Positions 15,592 to 23,841 of a stretch of DNA of 55,279 bases are shown here, in pieces. Numbering within the stretch: the first letter of the stretch is position 1; every line of letters starts with the position of its first letter. Source of the stretch: Desulfurivibrio sp. (GTDB lineage: Bacteria > Desulfobacterota > Desulfobulbia > Desulfobulbales > SURF-16); contig QZKJ01000079.1 in the NCBI GenBank assembly GCA_003605035.1, forward strand, positions 1-55,279, given 5' to 3'. Made by a program: the position numbers and the translations under genes. Below the pieces are notes generated by a model, which was not told the DNA's origin, ran no database searches, and saw nothing but the letters and a program-made list of their open reading frames with translations.

Positions 15592-15619
15592 TTGCATGAC
15601 CGGGGAAAAAGTGTACAAT
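15592..15619 (+). promoter_or_regulatory. Probable promoter of the SRP RNA gene
   Basis: TTGCAT (15592-15597) and TACAAT (15614-15619) are spaced 16 bp. The predicted start near 15626 would leave a 48-nt leader before the mature SRP RNA, to be removed by processing. A closer promoter is not obvious. Confidence 0.45.
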
Positions 15620-15673
15620 GCGAAATACATATTGTCAGAGTGACCTGCAGCTCTTTTTCATTTGCTAAGAGTT

Positions 15674-15778
15674 TGATAGCCGGGTCCCGCGCAACAGAGG
15701 CTCACGAACCCCGTCAGGTCCGGGAGGAAGCAGCGGTAGTGATTCCCCTCTGTGTGCCGTGGGGGTGCCTGGCTATCA
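15674..15778 (+). ncRNA. ffs: Small bacterial SRP RNA (4.5S type)
   Basis: The apical domain contains the near-universal GTCAGGTCCGGGAGGAAGCA (from 15713), with the GGAAGC-like tetraloop region and the asymmetric bulge that binds Ffh. The terminal helix TGATAGCC/GGCTATCA is perfect, and a run of T after 15778 makes an intrinsic terminator. Length about 105 nt fits the short bacterial class. The order ffs-dnaX-ybaB-recR is common in bacteria. Confidence 0.95.
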
Positions 15779-15797
15779 TTTTTTTAACTACTCAGGT

Positions 15798-15907
15798 TGG
15801 TTAGACTTTTAGGCTGTAGTCTGTTAGCGAAAATGGCCGAAGTTAAGGGGCCAAACCGAGCCTCATCTGCTATTTTCCCGTGGCTGATAGACTAATCCGC
15901 TTTAGAC
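15798..15907. repeat. TTAGTCTGT-type inverted arms before dnaX
   Basis: TTAGACTTTTAGGCTGTAGT (15800-15819) and its relatives are mirrored by TGATAGACTAATCCGCTTTA (15883-15902), the same repeat type as at 10.35 and 23.6 kb. It lies between the SRP RNA terminator and the dnaX start. Confidence 0.6.
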
Positions 15908-15990
15908 TATTGCCCTGCGCAGTTATCATTTTTTTCTTCTTTGTTCGCGATAATGACTCTCTACCAAGCCGTCATCTTTTCAGCCTGCCC

Positions 15991-17754
15991 ATGTCATATC
16001 TTGTTCTAGCCCGGAAATGGCGCCCGCAGACCTTTGCCGATGTCGTCGGCCAGGGGCCTGTTGTCCGCACCCTGCGGAACGGACTGGCGCGCAACCGGGT
16101 GGCCCATGCCATGATTTTTTCGGGGGTCCGCGGGGTGGGCAAGACCACCCTGGCCCGCATCATGGCCAAGGCCCTCAACTGCACGGGCGAGACAGCGGAC
16201 AAGCCCTGCAATGTCTGCGAGTCCTGCCGGGAAATCACCGCCGGCAGCGCGGTTGATCTGCATGAAATCGACGGCGCCTCCAACCGTGGCATCCAGGAGA
16301 TCCGTGATCTCAAGGAGAATATCCGTTTCTTCCCCACCAAATGCCGTTTCAAGGTCATCATCATCGACGAGGTGCACATGCTCACCACCGAGGCCTTCAA
16401 CGCCCTGCTGAAGACCCTCGAGGAGCCGCCGGAACATGTCTATTTCATGTTTGCCACCACCGAGCTGCACAAGGTTCCCATTACCATCCTGTCCCGCTGC
16501 CAGCGTTATGAATTGAAAAGGGTCTCCTTTGCCGATCTGGTCGACTTTTTTGTGAAAATCGCGGTCCGGGAGCAGGTGGAGATCTCCCGCCGGGCCATAG
16601 AAATGATTGCCCGGGAGGCGGACGGCAGCATCAGGGACGGCTTGAGCCTGCTGGATCAGGTGTTCTCCTTCGGCGGTGAGCAGGTGACCGATGAGGATGT
16701 GGTGCAGGTGCTCGGCCTGGTCGATCAGCGGATTTTCGCCAATCTTGCCCGGGCCCTGCTGGCCGGCGACCTGGCCCAGTGTTTTGACCTGCTGGAAAAA
16801 ACCTATGTGGCGGGCATCGATTTAAAGCGCTTTGCCACTGACCTGCTCTCCTATCTGCGCGCCCTGCTCATCTGCCGCACCAGCCCCCGGCCGGAGACGC
16901 TGCTCGAGGTCTCCGACCAGGAACTGGCCGAACTGCGGCAGCTCAGCGGCGAATACAGCCCGGAAACCCTGTCCATGCTGTTTCAGCTGCTGTTCAAGGG
17001 CATGAGCGAGATGCAGTATTCGGCCCATCCGCGCCTGGTGCTGGAAATGGCCTTTATCAAGGCGGTGCAGGCCGGTCAGGTGACCCCGGCCGCGGCGCTT
17101 CTTGGCCGGCTCGATGAGATGATCAAGGCGGGCGGGGCAATGCCTCCCCTGCCAGTCCCCGCAGCCATGGCCGGAAAGCCGCAACAACAACCGGCCGCGC
17201 CGGTCAAACCGCCGCCTGCCGCGCCGCTGCCGGAAAAAAAAACCCCCGCAGTTCCTGAAACATCGGCAGACCCCGAACCCGAGCTTGACAGCAAGGTGAA
17301 AAAGCTGGAAGCCCTGGTGGAGAAAATAGCGGACCCGAAAGCCAGAGCTGCCATCCAGACCCGGACAAAAGAGGTGCGCCGCAACTGGGAAAGCTTTGTC
17401 GCCTATATCAAGGAGCGCAAACCCTGGATGGCCCAGGTGCTGAAGCTCTGTGAAAATCCGCGGGAAGAAGGGGGGGAGCTGCTCATCAGGTTTGACAATC
17501 CCTCGGACTGCACCCTGCTGCAGGAGCCGGAGCATGTCAAGGATCTCAGCGTTTATGCCCTGGATTTCTTCCAGAAGGACCTGCGGATCAAGATCAGCAG
17601 CCGGGGCGGCAAGGCGGATGGACAGGGTGAAGCGGTCCTGGACGCCCCCAAGGAGGAACGGCGCGCCCTGGCCAATGATCCGCTGGTGCAGACGGCATTG
17701 GATGTCTTCGGCGGCCAGATCGGGGCCATCCGCACCGGGCCGCGGTTTCGGTGA
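15991..17754 (+). CDS. dnaX: DNA polymerase III subunits gamma and tau
   Basis: 587 residues from ATG 15991 (MSYLVLARKWRPQTFADVVG, the family start). AAA+ clamp-loader ATPase: Walker A GVRGVGKT (45-52), zinc cysteines C64, C73, C76 and C79, Walker B IIIDEVHML, sensor SRCQRYELKR. Domain III runs to about residue 375, then a Pro/Ala-rich linker, and a C-terminal tau region with a YIKERKPWMAQVL segment. In the linker, codons 415-418 read GAA AAA AAA ACC (nine A). Slippage there would end translation at codon 423, giving a 422-residue gamma-like form. Followed by ybaB and recR in a likely operon. Confidence 0.95.
   Translation: MSYLVLARKWRPQTFADVVGQGPVVRTLRNGLARNRVAHAMIFSGVRGVGKTTLARIMAKALNCTGETADKPCNVCESCREITAGSAVDLHEIDGASNRGIQEIRDLKENIRFFPTKCRFKVIIIDEVHMLTTEAFNALLKTLEEPPEHVYFMFATTELHKVPITILSRCQRYELKRVSFADLVDFFVKIAVREQVEISRRAIEMIAREADGSIRDGLSLLDQVFSFGGEQVTDEDVVQVLGLVDQRIFANLARALLAGDLAQCFDLLEKTYVAGIDLKRFATDLLSYLRALLICRTSPRPETLLEVSDQELAELRQLSGEYSPETLSMLFQLLFKGMSEMQYSAHPRLVLEMAFIKAVQAGQVTPAAALLGRLDEMIKAGGAMPPLPVPAAMAGKPQQQPAAPVKPPPAAPLPEKKTPAVPETSADPEPELDSKVKKLEALVEKIADPKARAAIQTRTKEVRRNWESFVAYIKERKPWMAQVLKLCENPREEGGELLIRFDNPSDCTLLQEPEHVKDLSVYALDFFQKDLRIKISSRGGKADGQGEAVLDAPKEERRALANDPLVQTALDVFGGQIGAIRTGPRFR
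17233..17242 (+). promoter_or_regulatory. Candidate gamma/tau slippage site in dnaX (A9)
   Basis: Nine consecutive A (17234-17242) after G, in frame as A-AAA-AAA. A -1 ribosomal shift, or one extra A in the mRNA, reads AAC CCC CGC AGT TCC TGA. The stop comes just after domain III, where the gamma form of E. coli ends. Confidence 0.55.
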
Positions 17755-17792
17755 TAGACCAGTCAGACAATAAGACCAATAGGACTAATCAT

Positions 17793-18113
17793 ATGGATAT
17801 GGATTCGATTTTAAAACGGGCCCAGGAATTTCAGCACCTGATGAGCAGGAAGCAGGAGGAGCTGGCCGGGAGAACGGTTACCTCAACGGTTGGCGGCGGC
17901 ATGGTCACCGTTATCGTTAACGGCAAATTTGAGATTGTCTCTCTGCAGATCGACAAGGTGGCCATTAACCCCGCTGAGGCGGAGATGCTGCAGGATCTGG
18001 TGGTGGCGGCAGTCAACGATGCCATGCGCAAGGCCAAGGAGATGACCCAGTCCGAGCTGGCCAAGCTGACCGGCGGGCTCGGCCTTAATCTGCCCGGCAT
18101 GTTCGGCGGGTGA
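17793..18113 (+). CDS. ybaB: YbaB/EbfC family nucleoid-associated protein
   Basis: 106 residues from ATG 17793 (MDMDSILKRAQEFQ); an upstream GTG-like extension has no likeness to the family. The product has the family pattern: N-terminal helix with an MSRKQEEL coiled-coil stretch, a beta hairpin (VTSTVGGGMVTVIVNGKFEI), then helix NDAMRKAKEMTQSELAKLTGG and a Gly/Leu-rich tail. It is a DNA-binding homodimer encoded between dnaX and recR in many bacteria. It ends 7 bp before recR. Confidence 0.93.
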   Translation: MDMDSILKRAQEFQHLMSRKQEELAGRTVTSTVGGGMVTVIVNGKFEIVSLQIDKVAINPAEAEMLQDLVVAAVNDAMRKAKEMTQSELAKLTGGLGLNLPGMFGG

Positions 18114-18120
18114 GAATGCA

Positions 18121-18720
18121 ATGAACGTCGTCCCGCCGGCCCTGGCCAGGCTGATTGCCGATCTGAACCGTCTGCCCGGGGTGGGCAGGAAGACGGCCAC
18201 CCGGCTGGCCCTGCATCTGCTGCGGCGGCCTGCCGCCGAGGCCCAGGCCCTGGCCCGTGATTTACAGGAGCTGCATGAAACCATCCGGCTCTGCAGCAAC
18301 TGTTTTGCCTTCTCCGAGACAGATCCCTGCGCCATCTGCGCCGATCCCCAGCGGGACAGCAGCATGATCTGCGTGGTCGAGGAGGCGGCGGATCTGATGG
18401 CCATCGAAAAAACCGGCACCTTCAAGGGTCAGTACCACATCCTGCATGGGGTGCTGTCGCCCATGGACGGCATCGGCCCGGATGAACTCAAGGTTCAGGC
18501 CCTGCTCGAGCGGATTGACCGGCAGCAGGCGGCCGAGGTGCTGATTGCCACCAGCTCCACCGTGCCGGGCGAGGCAACGGCCGCCTACCTCATTGACAGC
18601 ATGCGGCAAAAACAGATCAAGATCACCCGGCTGGCCTGCGGCATACCCATGGGCATGGATATTAAATACGCCGATGAATTGACTCTGAGCCGGGCCATTG
18701 AGGCGCGGAAAAGGTATTGA
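18121..18720 (+). CDS. recR: Recombination protein RecR
   Basis: 199 residues, the usual length. N-terminal helix-hairpin-helix (LPGVGRKTATRLALHLL), C4 zinc finger (CSNCFAFSE...CAIC), Toprim domain (ICVVEEAADLMAIEKTG, YHILHGVLSPMDGIGPDEL) and C-terminal Walker-like ARGLP-type region (TRLACGIPMGMDIKYADE) are present. RecR acts with RecO/RecF in loading RecA at gaps. It is the last gene of the dnaX-ybaB-recR run. No clear terminator follows. Confidence 0.96.
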   Translation: MNVVPPALARLIADLNRLPGVGRKTATRLALHLLRRPAAEAQALARDLQELHETIRLCSNCFAFSETDPCAICADPQRDSSMICVVEEAADLMAIEKTGTFKGQYHILHGVLSPMDGIGPDELKVQALLERIDRQQAAEVLIATSSTVPGEATAAYLIDSMRQKQIKITRLACGIPMGMDIKYADELTLSRAIEARKRY

Positions 18721-18911
18721 CCACTTTGCGTGTTTATGTATAATGTTCTTGACATTGCCGCACATTGTTGGTATTTCCTTCCCGTTTAGAGATTCATTGA
18801 AAAATGATGTCCCGCCAGGGATAGCCGGTGCCGCGGCCGAGGTGAGGGTCTTGCAATTGAGACCTTGCTCCGTCGGCGGTGCTCGGTTTTTGCGGGTTCA
18901 TGAAGAAATAC

Positions 18912-18986
18912 AGGCGCGTAACTCAGTGGGAGAGTGCTACCTTGACATGGTAGAAGTCGGCGGTTCAAGCCCGCCCGTGCCTACCA
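18912..18986 (+). tRNA. tRNA-Val(GAC)
   Basis: Acceptor AGGCGCG pairs with CGTGCCT (one G-T), discriminator A, encoded CCA. Anticodon arm CTACC-TTGACAT-GGTAG gives anticodon GAC. T-arm GGCGGTTCAAGCCCGCC fits. The 190-bp gap before it contains a possible TTGACA-N17-TATTTC promoter at 18749-18777, which is weak. Confidence 0.96.
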
Positions 18987-19000
18987 ATTTTTCATAGCTG

Positions 19001-19060
19001 TGGCATGAACAAATAAACTTCGCAATATTAACATGTTGCGAAGTTTATTTGTTCATGCCA
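19001..19060. repeat. Perfect 25-bp inverted repeat between tRNA-Val and thrS
   Basis: TGGCATGAACAAATAAACTT (19001-19020) plus CGCAA pairs perfectly with the complement at 19036-19060, around a 10-base loop TATTAACATG. It begins 15 bp after the tRNA and ends 38 bp before thrS. It has no T-run for a classic terminator. It may fold in the thrS leader RNA or be a small mobile-repeat relic. Confidence 0.85.
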
Positions 19061-19098
19061 CCGGAAATGTTTCGTAAAGAACAACATAACTGGACAAT

Positions 19099-21018
19099 AT
19101 GGCAGAAATTCGGTTGAGCACCGCGGGAGGAGAGGCAAAGACTTTTCCGGCCGGCACCACCGCAGCTGAGGCGATAAAGGCGCTCTGCTCCGGCAGGGAG
19201 CGCAAGAGCACTGTTGCCGTGCGGGTGGGCGACAGGCTGCTTGATCTTTCCGAGTCCCTGACTGAAGATGCGATACTTGTACCGGTGAGCAGGGATTCCC
19301 GCGAGGGCCTCGATATTCTGCGCCACAGCGCCTCCCATATCATGGCCCAGGCCGTGGTGGAGCTCTACGGGCCGGATATCCAGGTGGCCATCGGACCGGC
19401 CACGGAAGACGGCTTTTACTATGATTTTGACCGCAAGGAGCCCTTCACCCCGGATGATTTCGCGGCCATCGAGGCCAGGGTGCAGGAGATTGCGGCGGCC
19501 AATCTGCCTTTTACCAGGGAAACGCTTCCCCTGGCCGAGGCGAGGAAATTCTTCCAGGAAAAGGGCCAGTCCTATAAGGTTGAGCTGCTGGACGATATCG
19601 AGGCGGAGACGGTCAGCATCTACCGGCAGGGTGATTTTGTCGACCTGTGCCGCGGGCCTCATATCCCCCATACCGGTCTGCTGCAGGCCTTCAAGCTGAT
19701 GCGCATTGCCGGCGCCTACTGGCGCGGCGACGAGAAGCGGCCGATGCTGCAGCGCCTCTACGGCACCGCCTTTTATGATGCCAAGGAGCTGAAAAAATAT
19801 CTCTTTCAGCTGGAAGAGGCCAGAAAAAGGGACCACCGCAAGCTCGGCAAGGAGCTGGAGCTCTTTGCCATCAGCGAGCTGGTCGGACCCGGCCTGATCC
19901 TCTGGCTGCCCAAGGGGGCGCTGGTCAGAAGGATCATCGAGGATTACTGGAAGGACGAGCATTACCGCAACGGCTATGAACTGCTCTATACCCCCCATAT
20001 CGCCAAACGGGATATGTGGGCCACCAGCGGCCATCTTGATTTCTATGTTGATGATATGTTCTCCCCCATGGAAGTGGAGGAGGTAAGCTATCAGATCAAG
20101 CCGATGAACTGTCCTTTCCATATCGGCATTTACAAGACCAGGAAGCGGAGCTACCGGGAGTTTCCCATCCGCTGGTGCGAGCTGGGCACGGTATACCGTT
20201 TCGAGCGGACCGGCGCCCTGCAGGGCCTCATGCGGGTGCGCGGCTTCACCCAGGATGACGCCCATATTTTCTGCCTGCCGGAGCAGCTTGAAGAAGAAAT
20301 TTTCAATATTATTGATTTAAATCTTCACATTTTACAGACATTCGGCTTTAGTGAGTACGATATTTATCTGTCCACCCGGCCCGAGAAGTATGTCGGCTCG
20401 GACGAGAACTGGCAGAAGGCCACCGACGCCCTGAAGATGGCCCTGGAAAAGAAAGGCCTGCACTATACGGTTGATCCGGGTGAAGGGGTTTTTTACGGGC
20501 CGAAAATCGACATCAAGATCAAGGACGTGCTGGGCCGCGCCTGGCAGTGCTCCACCATCCAGGTGGACTTCAACCTGCCGGAGCGTTTTCAGCTTGCCTA
20601 TACGGCGGAGGACAGCAGGGACCATCAGCCCATCATGATCCACCGGGCGCTGATGGGCTCGCTGGAGCGGTTCTTCGGCGTGCTCATCGAGCATTATGCC
20701 GGCGCCTTCCCGCTGTGGATGGCCCCGGTGCAGGCGTTGGTCCTCAACATCACCGATGCCCAGCTCGATTATGCGGAAAGGGTATATCAGGAGCTGCGCC
20801 AGGCCGGTGTGCGGGTGGACAAGGATGCCCGCAATGAAAAATTGAATTATAAGATCCGGGAAGCACAGCTTGCCAAGATCCCCTATATGGTGATTATCGG
20901 AGACAAGGAGAAGGAGACGGAAACGGTGACGGTTCGCCTGCGCGACGGTAAGAACCTGGAGCCGATGTCCGTGTCGGATTTTGCAGAGATGATCCGGAAG
21001 ATGAGCCGGGTCGGCTGA
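19099..21018 (+). CDS. thrS: Threonyl-tRNA synthetase
   Basis: 639 residues, typical length. N-terminal TGS domain (1-60), editing domain with HSASHIMAQAV and YYDFD (about 74-220), then the class II core: zinc-binding MNCPFH, motif 2 RWCELGTVYRFERTGALQGL, RVRGFTQDDAHIFC, and motif 3 HRALMGSLERFFGVLIEHY. The C-terminal anticodon domain (about 540-639) contains KDARNEKLNYKIREAQLAKI. It charges tRNA-Thr. First gene of the thrS-infC-rpmI-rplT-pheS-pheT-ihfA block. Confidence 0.97.
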   Translation: MAEIRLSTAGGEAKTFPAGTTAAEAIKALCSGRERKSTVAVRVGDRLLDLSESLTEDAILVPVSRDSREGLDILRHSASHIMAQAVVELYGPDIQVAIGPATEDGFYYDFDRKEPFTPDDFAAIEARVQEIAAANLPFTRETLPLAEARKFFQEKGQSYKVELLDDIEAETVSIYRQGDFVDLCRGPHIPHTGLLQAFKLMRIAGAYWRGDEKRPMLQRLYGTAFYDAKELKKYLFQLEEARKRDHRKLGKELELFAISELVGPGLILWLPKGALVRRIIEDYWKDEHYRNGYELLYTPHIAKRDMWATSGHLDFYVDDMFSPMEVEEVSYQIKPMNCPFHIGIYKTRKRSYREFPIRWCELGTVYRFERTGALQGLMRVRGFTQDDAHIFCLPEQLEEEIFNIIDLNLHILQTFGFSEYDIYLSTRPEKYVGSDENWQKATDALKMALEKKGLHYTVDPGEGVFYGPKIDIKIKDVLGRAWQCSTIQVDFNLPERFQLAYTAEDSRDHQPIMIHRALMGSLERFFGVLIEHYAGAFPLWMAPVQALVLNITDAQLDYAERVYQELRQAGVRVDKDARNEKLNYKIREAQLAKIPYMVIIGDKEKETETVTVRLRDGKNLEPMSVSDFAEMIRKMSRVG

Positions 21019-21087
21019 AGCCGAGGTTGGCTGGCGGCAGGTGCAATCTGCAGAATTTAGCGAATTGAATAATGTGGAGGTAAGCGT

Positions 21088-21630
21088 ATTAAAAGAAAAA
21101 AGAGTGTCAAGGGCGGGCGTGATCTGAAGGCCAGGGTAAATGACCAGATCAGGGAAAAAGAGGTACGGGTCATTGATGATGATGGGCAGCAGCTTGGGGT
21201 AATCTCCATAGAAGAGGCTTTAGGCAAGGCGGAAGCAGCAGGGCTTGACCTGGTTGAGGTGTCTGCCGCCGCTGACCCCCCGGTCTGCCGGATCATGGAT
21301 TATGGCAAATATCGGTATGAGCAGAGCAAGAAACAGGCAGAGGCCAAGAAGAAGCAGGCCGTTGTCGAGGTAAAGGAAATCAAGCTCCGGCCGAAGACCG
21401 AAAAACATGACCTTGATTTCAAGGTCCGCAACATTCGAAAATTTTTAGCGCAGAAAAATAAGGTAAAGGTGACCTTGCGATTCAGGGGAAGAGAGATTGT
21501 CTATGCCGACACCCTGGGCATTGAACTCTTGAACCAGATTGCCGCGTTGCTGGAGGATGTGGCGGTCATTGCCCAGCCGCCCACCATGGAAGGGCGCCAG
21601 ATGGTCATGATGGTCGGACCGAAAGGCTGA
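21088..21630 (+). CDS. infC: Translation initiation factor IF-3, AUU start
   Basis: 180 residues starting at ATT 21088. An in-frame TAA at 21070-21072 leaves only TGT GGA GGT AAG CGT before ATT, so no ATG, GTG or TTG can start the full-length protein. GGAGG at 21076-21080 lies 7 bp upstream. The N-terminal domain (VNDQIREKEVRVIDDDGQQL, CRIMDYGKYRYEQSKKQ) and C-terminal domain (EIKLRPKTEKHDLDFKVRN, VKVTLRFRGRE) are complete. IF-3 rejects non-canonical start codons, so an AUU start gives feedback control, as known for E. coli infC. Confidence 0.95.
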   Translation: MKRKKSVKGGRDLKARVNDQIREKEVRVIDDDGQQLGVISIEEALGKAEAAGLDLVEVSAAADPPVCRIMDYGKYRYEQSKKQAEAKKKQAVVEVKEIKLRPKTEKHDLDFKVRNIRKFLAQKNKVKVTLRFRGREIVYADTLGIELLNQIAALLEDVAVIAQPPTMEGRQMVMMVGPKG

Positions 21631-21804
21631 GAGCGGCCGGCCATTGCCGCCGTCCCGCGGGTGCAGCGCAGAGCTGCCCGGGGATAAATTTTTTATATAT
21701 TGATATGCAGGTGTTAGCGAACGGATTGTTTTGTGAGCCGTTTCCGGTCGCCCGGGCTGAAATCTAAAACCTGTCACTTTATTATCGAAACAGGAGTATA
21801 TGTC

Positions 21805-22002
21805 ATGCCAAAAATGAAGACCAACAGAGGGGCCGCCAAACGTTTCAAGATGAGCGGCACCGGCAAGGTTATTCGCAGTAAGGCGTTTACCAGTCATATT
21901 TTGACGAAAAAAACCACTAAAAGAAAAAGAAATCTGCGCAAGTCAGCAGTTGTTGATTCCGCCAATTTGAAAGGGATCAAGCGTATTCTGCCCTATATGT
22001 AG
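21805..22002 (+). CDS. rpmI: Ribosomal protein bL35
   Basis: 65 residues from ATG 21805, with CAGGAG at 21791-21796. The start [20 protein letters not shown] and the basic [13 protein letters not shown] stretch are typical of bL35. It lies 174 bp after infC and 15 bp before rplT. The 174-bp leader is GC-rich at first, then AT-rich, with no recognised structure; it could host L20-dependent control as in other bacteria, but I cannot show this. Confidence 0.97.
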   Translation: MPKMKTNRGAAKRFKMSGTGKVIRSKAFTSHILTKKTTKRKRNLRKSAVVDSANLKGIKRILPYM

Positions 22003-22017
22003 ATCAAGGAGATTGCA

Positions 22018-22362
22018 ATGCCCAGAGTGACACGCGGTTTTAAAGCACGCCGCAGAAGAAATAGAGTCCTTAAACTGGCCAAGGGTTTTCGTGGAGCCCG
22101 CCATCGTCTTTACCGTACGGCTGCCGAGGCGGTTGATCACGCTCTCACCTATGCCTATCGTGACCGCCGCGCCAAGAAACGTGATTTCCGGCGCCTGTGG
22201 ATCGTGCGCATCGGCGCGGCCGCTGAATTAAACGGCACCTCCTACAGCCGGCTGATGGGTGGTCTGAAGAAAGCCAATGTTGAGCTTGACCGCAAGGTTC
22301 TCTCCAATCTGGCCATTCTCGATCCAAACGCCTTTTCCGCTGTTGCAAAGCTCGCTTCCTGA
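22018..22362 (+). CDS. rplT: Ribosomal protein bL20
   Basis: 114 residues. [34 protein letters not shown] and the C-terminal [20 protein letters not shown] motif are diagnostic. It binds 23S rRNA early in 50S assembly and represses its own operon in E. coli. AAGGAG precedes the ATG. Confidence 0.97.
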   Translation: MPRVTRGFKARRRRNRVLKLAKGFRGARHRLYRTAAEAVDHALTYAYRDRRAKKRDFRRLWIVRIGAAAELNGTSYSRLMGGLKKANVELDRKVLSNLAILDPNAFSAVAKLAS

Positions 22363-22363
22363 T

Positions 22364-22493
22364 CGTAACGGCCGACGATTCCGTTACGTTCCCCTTTGCT
22401 CCTGCGAGCCGTATCCGCGGGCAATGCGGTGAATTGCCGCGGAGGGGAGTAGACTTTCTGCAAAACAATCATGGCCCTGCAAAGGGCCATTTA
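22364..22493 (+). promoter_or_regulatory. Three hairpins in the pheS leader
   Basis: The 190-bp gap between rplT and pheS contains stems CGTAACGG/CCGTTACG (22364-22388), CCGCGGGCAAT/ATTGCCGCGG (about 22415-22442) and ATGGCCCT/AGGGCCAT (22471-22490). The last is followed by TTATTAT and could be a weak terminator or attenuator. No Phe-rich leader peptide and no T-box sequence was found. Confidence 0.4.
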
Positions 22494-22552
22494 TTATCAG
22501 GCATGAGAGTCCTCCGGCAGAACCGGCAGGGAGCGGACTTTTTGGTAAATTT

Positions 22553-23569
22553 ATGGAAGAAGAATTACTTCGCCTGCAAAAAGAGGCCTGCCGTGACCTG
22601 GCTGCTCTGCAAGATCTGAAGGACCTTGAGCCGTTCCGTGTTCAGTATCTCGGTCGAAAAAGCGAATTTACCGGGCTGATGCGCAAACTTGGCCAGGTTG
22701 CCGCGGAGGAAAGACCCCGCCTCGGCAAGCTGGCCAATGACATTAAGGTGGATCTGGAAGAACGGTTTGCCACCCGGAAGACCGAGCTGGAAGAGGCCGC
22801 CCGCCTTGAGGCCAGCGGCATCTCCACCGTGGATCTTACCCTGCCGGGCCGCACATTCCCTATTGGCAGGCTGCATCCGGTAACGCAGGTCATGGAAGAG
22901 ATCTGCGCCATTTTTGAGGGCATGGGCTTCGGCGTGGCCGAGGGTCCGGATGTTGAGACGGATTTCTACAACTTCGAAGCACTGAATATTCCCAAGCACC
23001 ATCCGGCCCGGGATATGCACGACACTTTCTACATCAATGAAAGTCTGCTGCTGCGCACCCACACCTCCCCCATGCAGGCCCGCATCATGGAAAACCGGCA
23101 GCCGCCGCTCCGGATGATCGCCCCGGGCAAGGTATACCGCTGCGATTCCGATATCACCCACACCCCCATGTTCCATCAGGTGGAGGGTTTTCTGGTGGAC
23201 CGGAAGGTTTCCTTTGCCGACCTGCGCGGCGTGCTCGGGGTGTTTATCGCCCGCATGTTTGACGAGCGCACGGCCATGCGCGCGCGGCCGAGTTTCTTCC
23301 CCTTTACCGAACCGAGCGCGGAAATCGATATCGCCTGCGTCATCTGCCGGGGGAAGGGGTGCCGGGTCTGCAAACAGACCGGCTGGCTGGAGATTCTCGG
23401 CGCCGGCATGATCGACCCCGAGGTCTTCAAACAGGTGGGCTATGATCCGGAGGAGTACAGCGGCTTTGCCTTTGGCCTCGGCGTGGAGCGTATCGCCATG
23501 CTCAAATACGGCATCAACGATATCCGGCTCTACTATGAAAACGATCTGCGCTTTCTTTCCCAGTTTTGA
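22553..23569 (+). CDS. pheS: Phenylalanyl-tRNA synthetase alpha subunit
   Basis: 338 residues. An N-terminal coiled coil ([19 protein letters not shown]) binds tRNA. Class II core: [46 protein letters not shown], motif 2 [20 protein letters not shown], and [14 protein letters not shown] near the end. It forms an alpha2-beta2 enzyme with PheT, encoded 272 bp downstream beyond a repeat-filled gap. Confidence 0.97.
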   Translation: MEEELLRLQKEACRDLAALQDLKDLEPFRVQYLGRKSEFTGLMRKLGQVAAEERPRLGKLANDIKVDLEERFATRKTELEEAARLEASGISTVDLTLPGRTFPIGRLHPVTQVMEEICAIFEGMGFGVAEGPDVETDFYNFEALNIPKHHPARDMHDTFYINESLLLRTHTSPMQARIMENRQPPLRMIAPGKVYRCDSDITHTPMFHQVEGFLVDRKVSFADLRGVLGVFIARMFDERTAMRARPSFFPFTEPSAEIDIACVICRGKGCRVCKQTGWLEILGAGMIDPEVFKQVGYDPEEYSGFAFGLGVERIAMLKYGINDIRLYYENDLRFLSQF

Positions 23570-23587
23570 CGGAAAACTGCCAGGGCG

Positions 23588-23830
23588 TTTAGAGTGTTAG
23601 ACTGTAGTCTTTCAGGTGTTCAGGCCTGAAATATGTTCATGGAAAATGCCAAATTACCGTTTATTGTATTTTCATATCCATCTTGTAGGAGCGGGCCATA
23701 CCCGCGATCATTGGTGTTCTGACTCGTAATATCGCGGGCATGGCCCACTCCTACAAGCTAACCAGAAACGGTAAATTAATAATTTCCATCTCCCTTATAG
23801 ACTATGACCCTACAGACTGAAAACCTCATA
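23588..23830. repeat. Nested inverted repeats between pheS and pheT
   Basis: Outer arms are TTTAGAGTGTTAGACTGTAG (23588-23607) against TATAGACTATGACCCTACAG (23797-23816). Inside are AAATTACCGTTT (23650-23661) against AAACGGTAAATT (23766-23777), and innermost an inverted pair of the REP element TAGGAGCGGGCCATACCCGC (about 23686-23705) / GCGGGCATGGCCCACTCCTA (about 23734-23753). Three repeat families are nested symmetrically in one gap. Confidence 0.75.
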
Positions 23831-23841
23831 CAGATCCGCTC

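Noticed and set aside
18698..18997. 99-residue open frame over tRNA-Val
   Set aside because: It reads straight through a complete tRNA gene.
19001..19098. Palindrome before thrS as a standard terminator
   Set aside because: A perfect 25-bp stem but no T-run follows on either strand.
19045..20265. 406-residue open frame antisense to thrS
   Set aside because: Shadow of thrS, with no domain likeness.
22364..22552. T-box riboswitch before pheS
   Set aside because: No T-box consensus sequence or specifier arm found; only simple hairpins.
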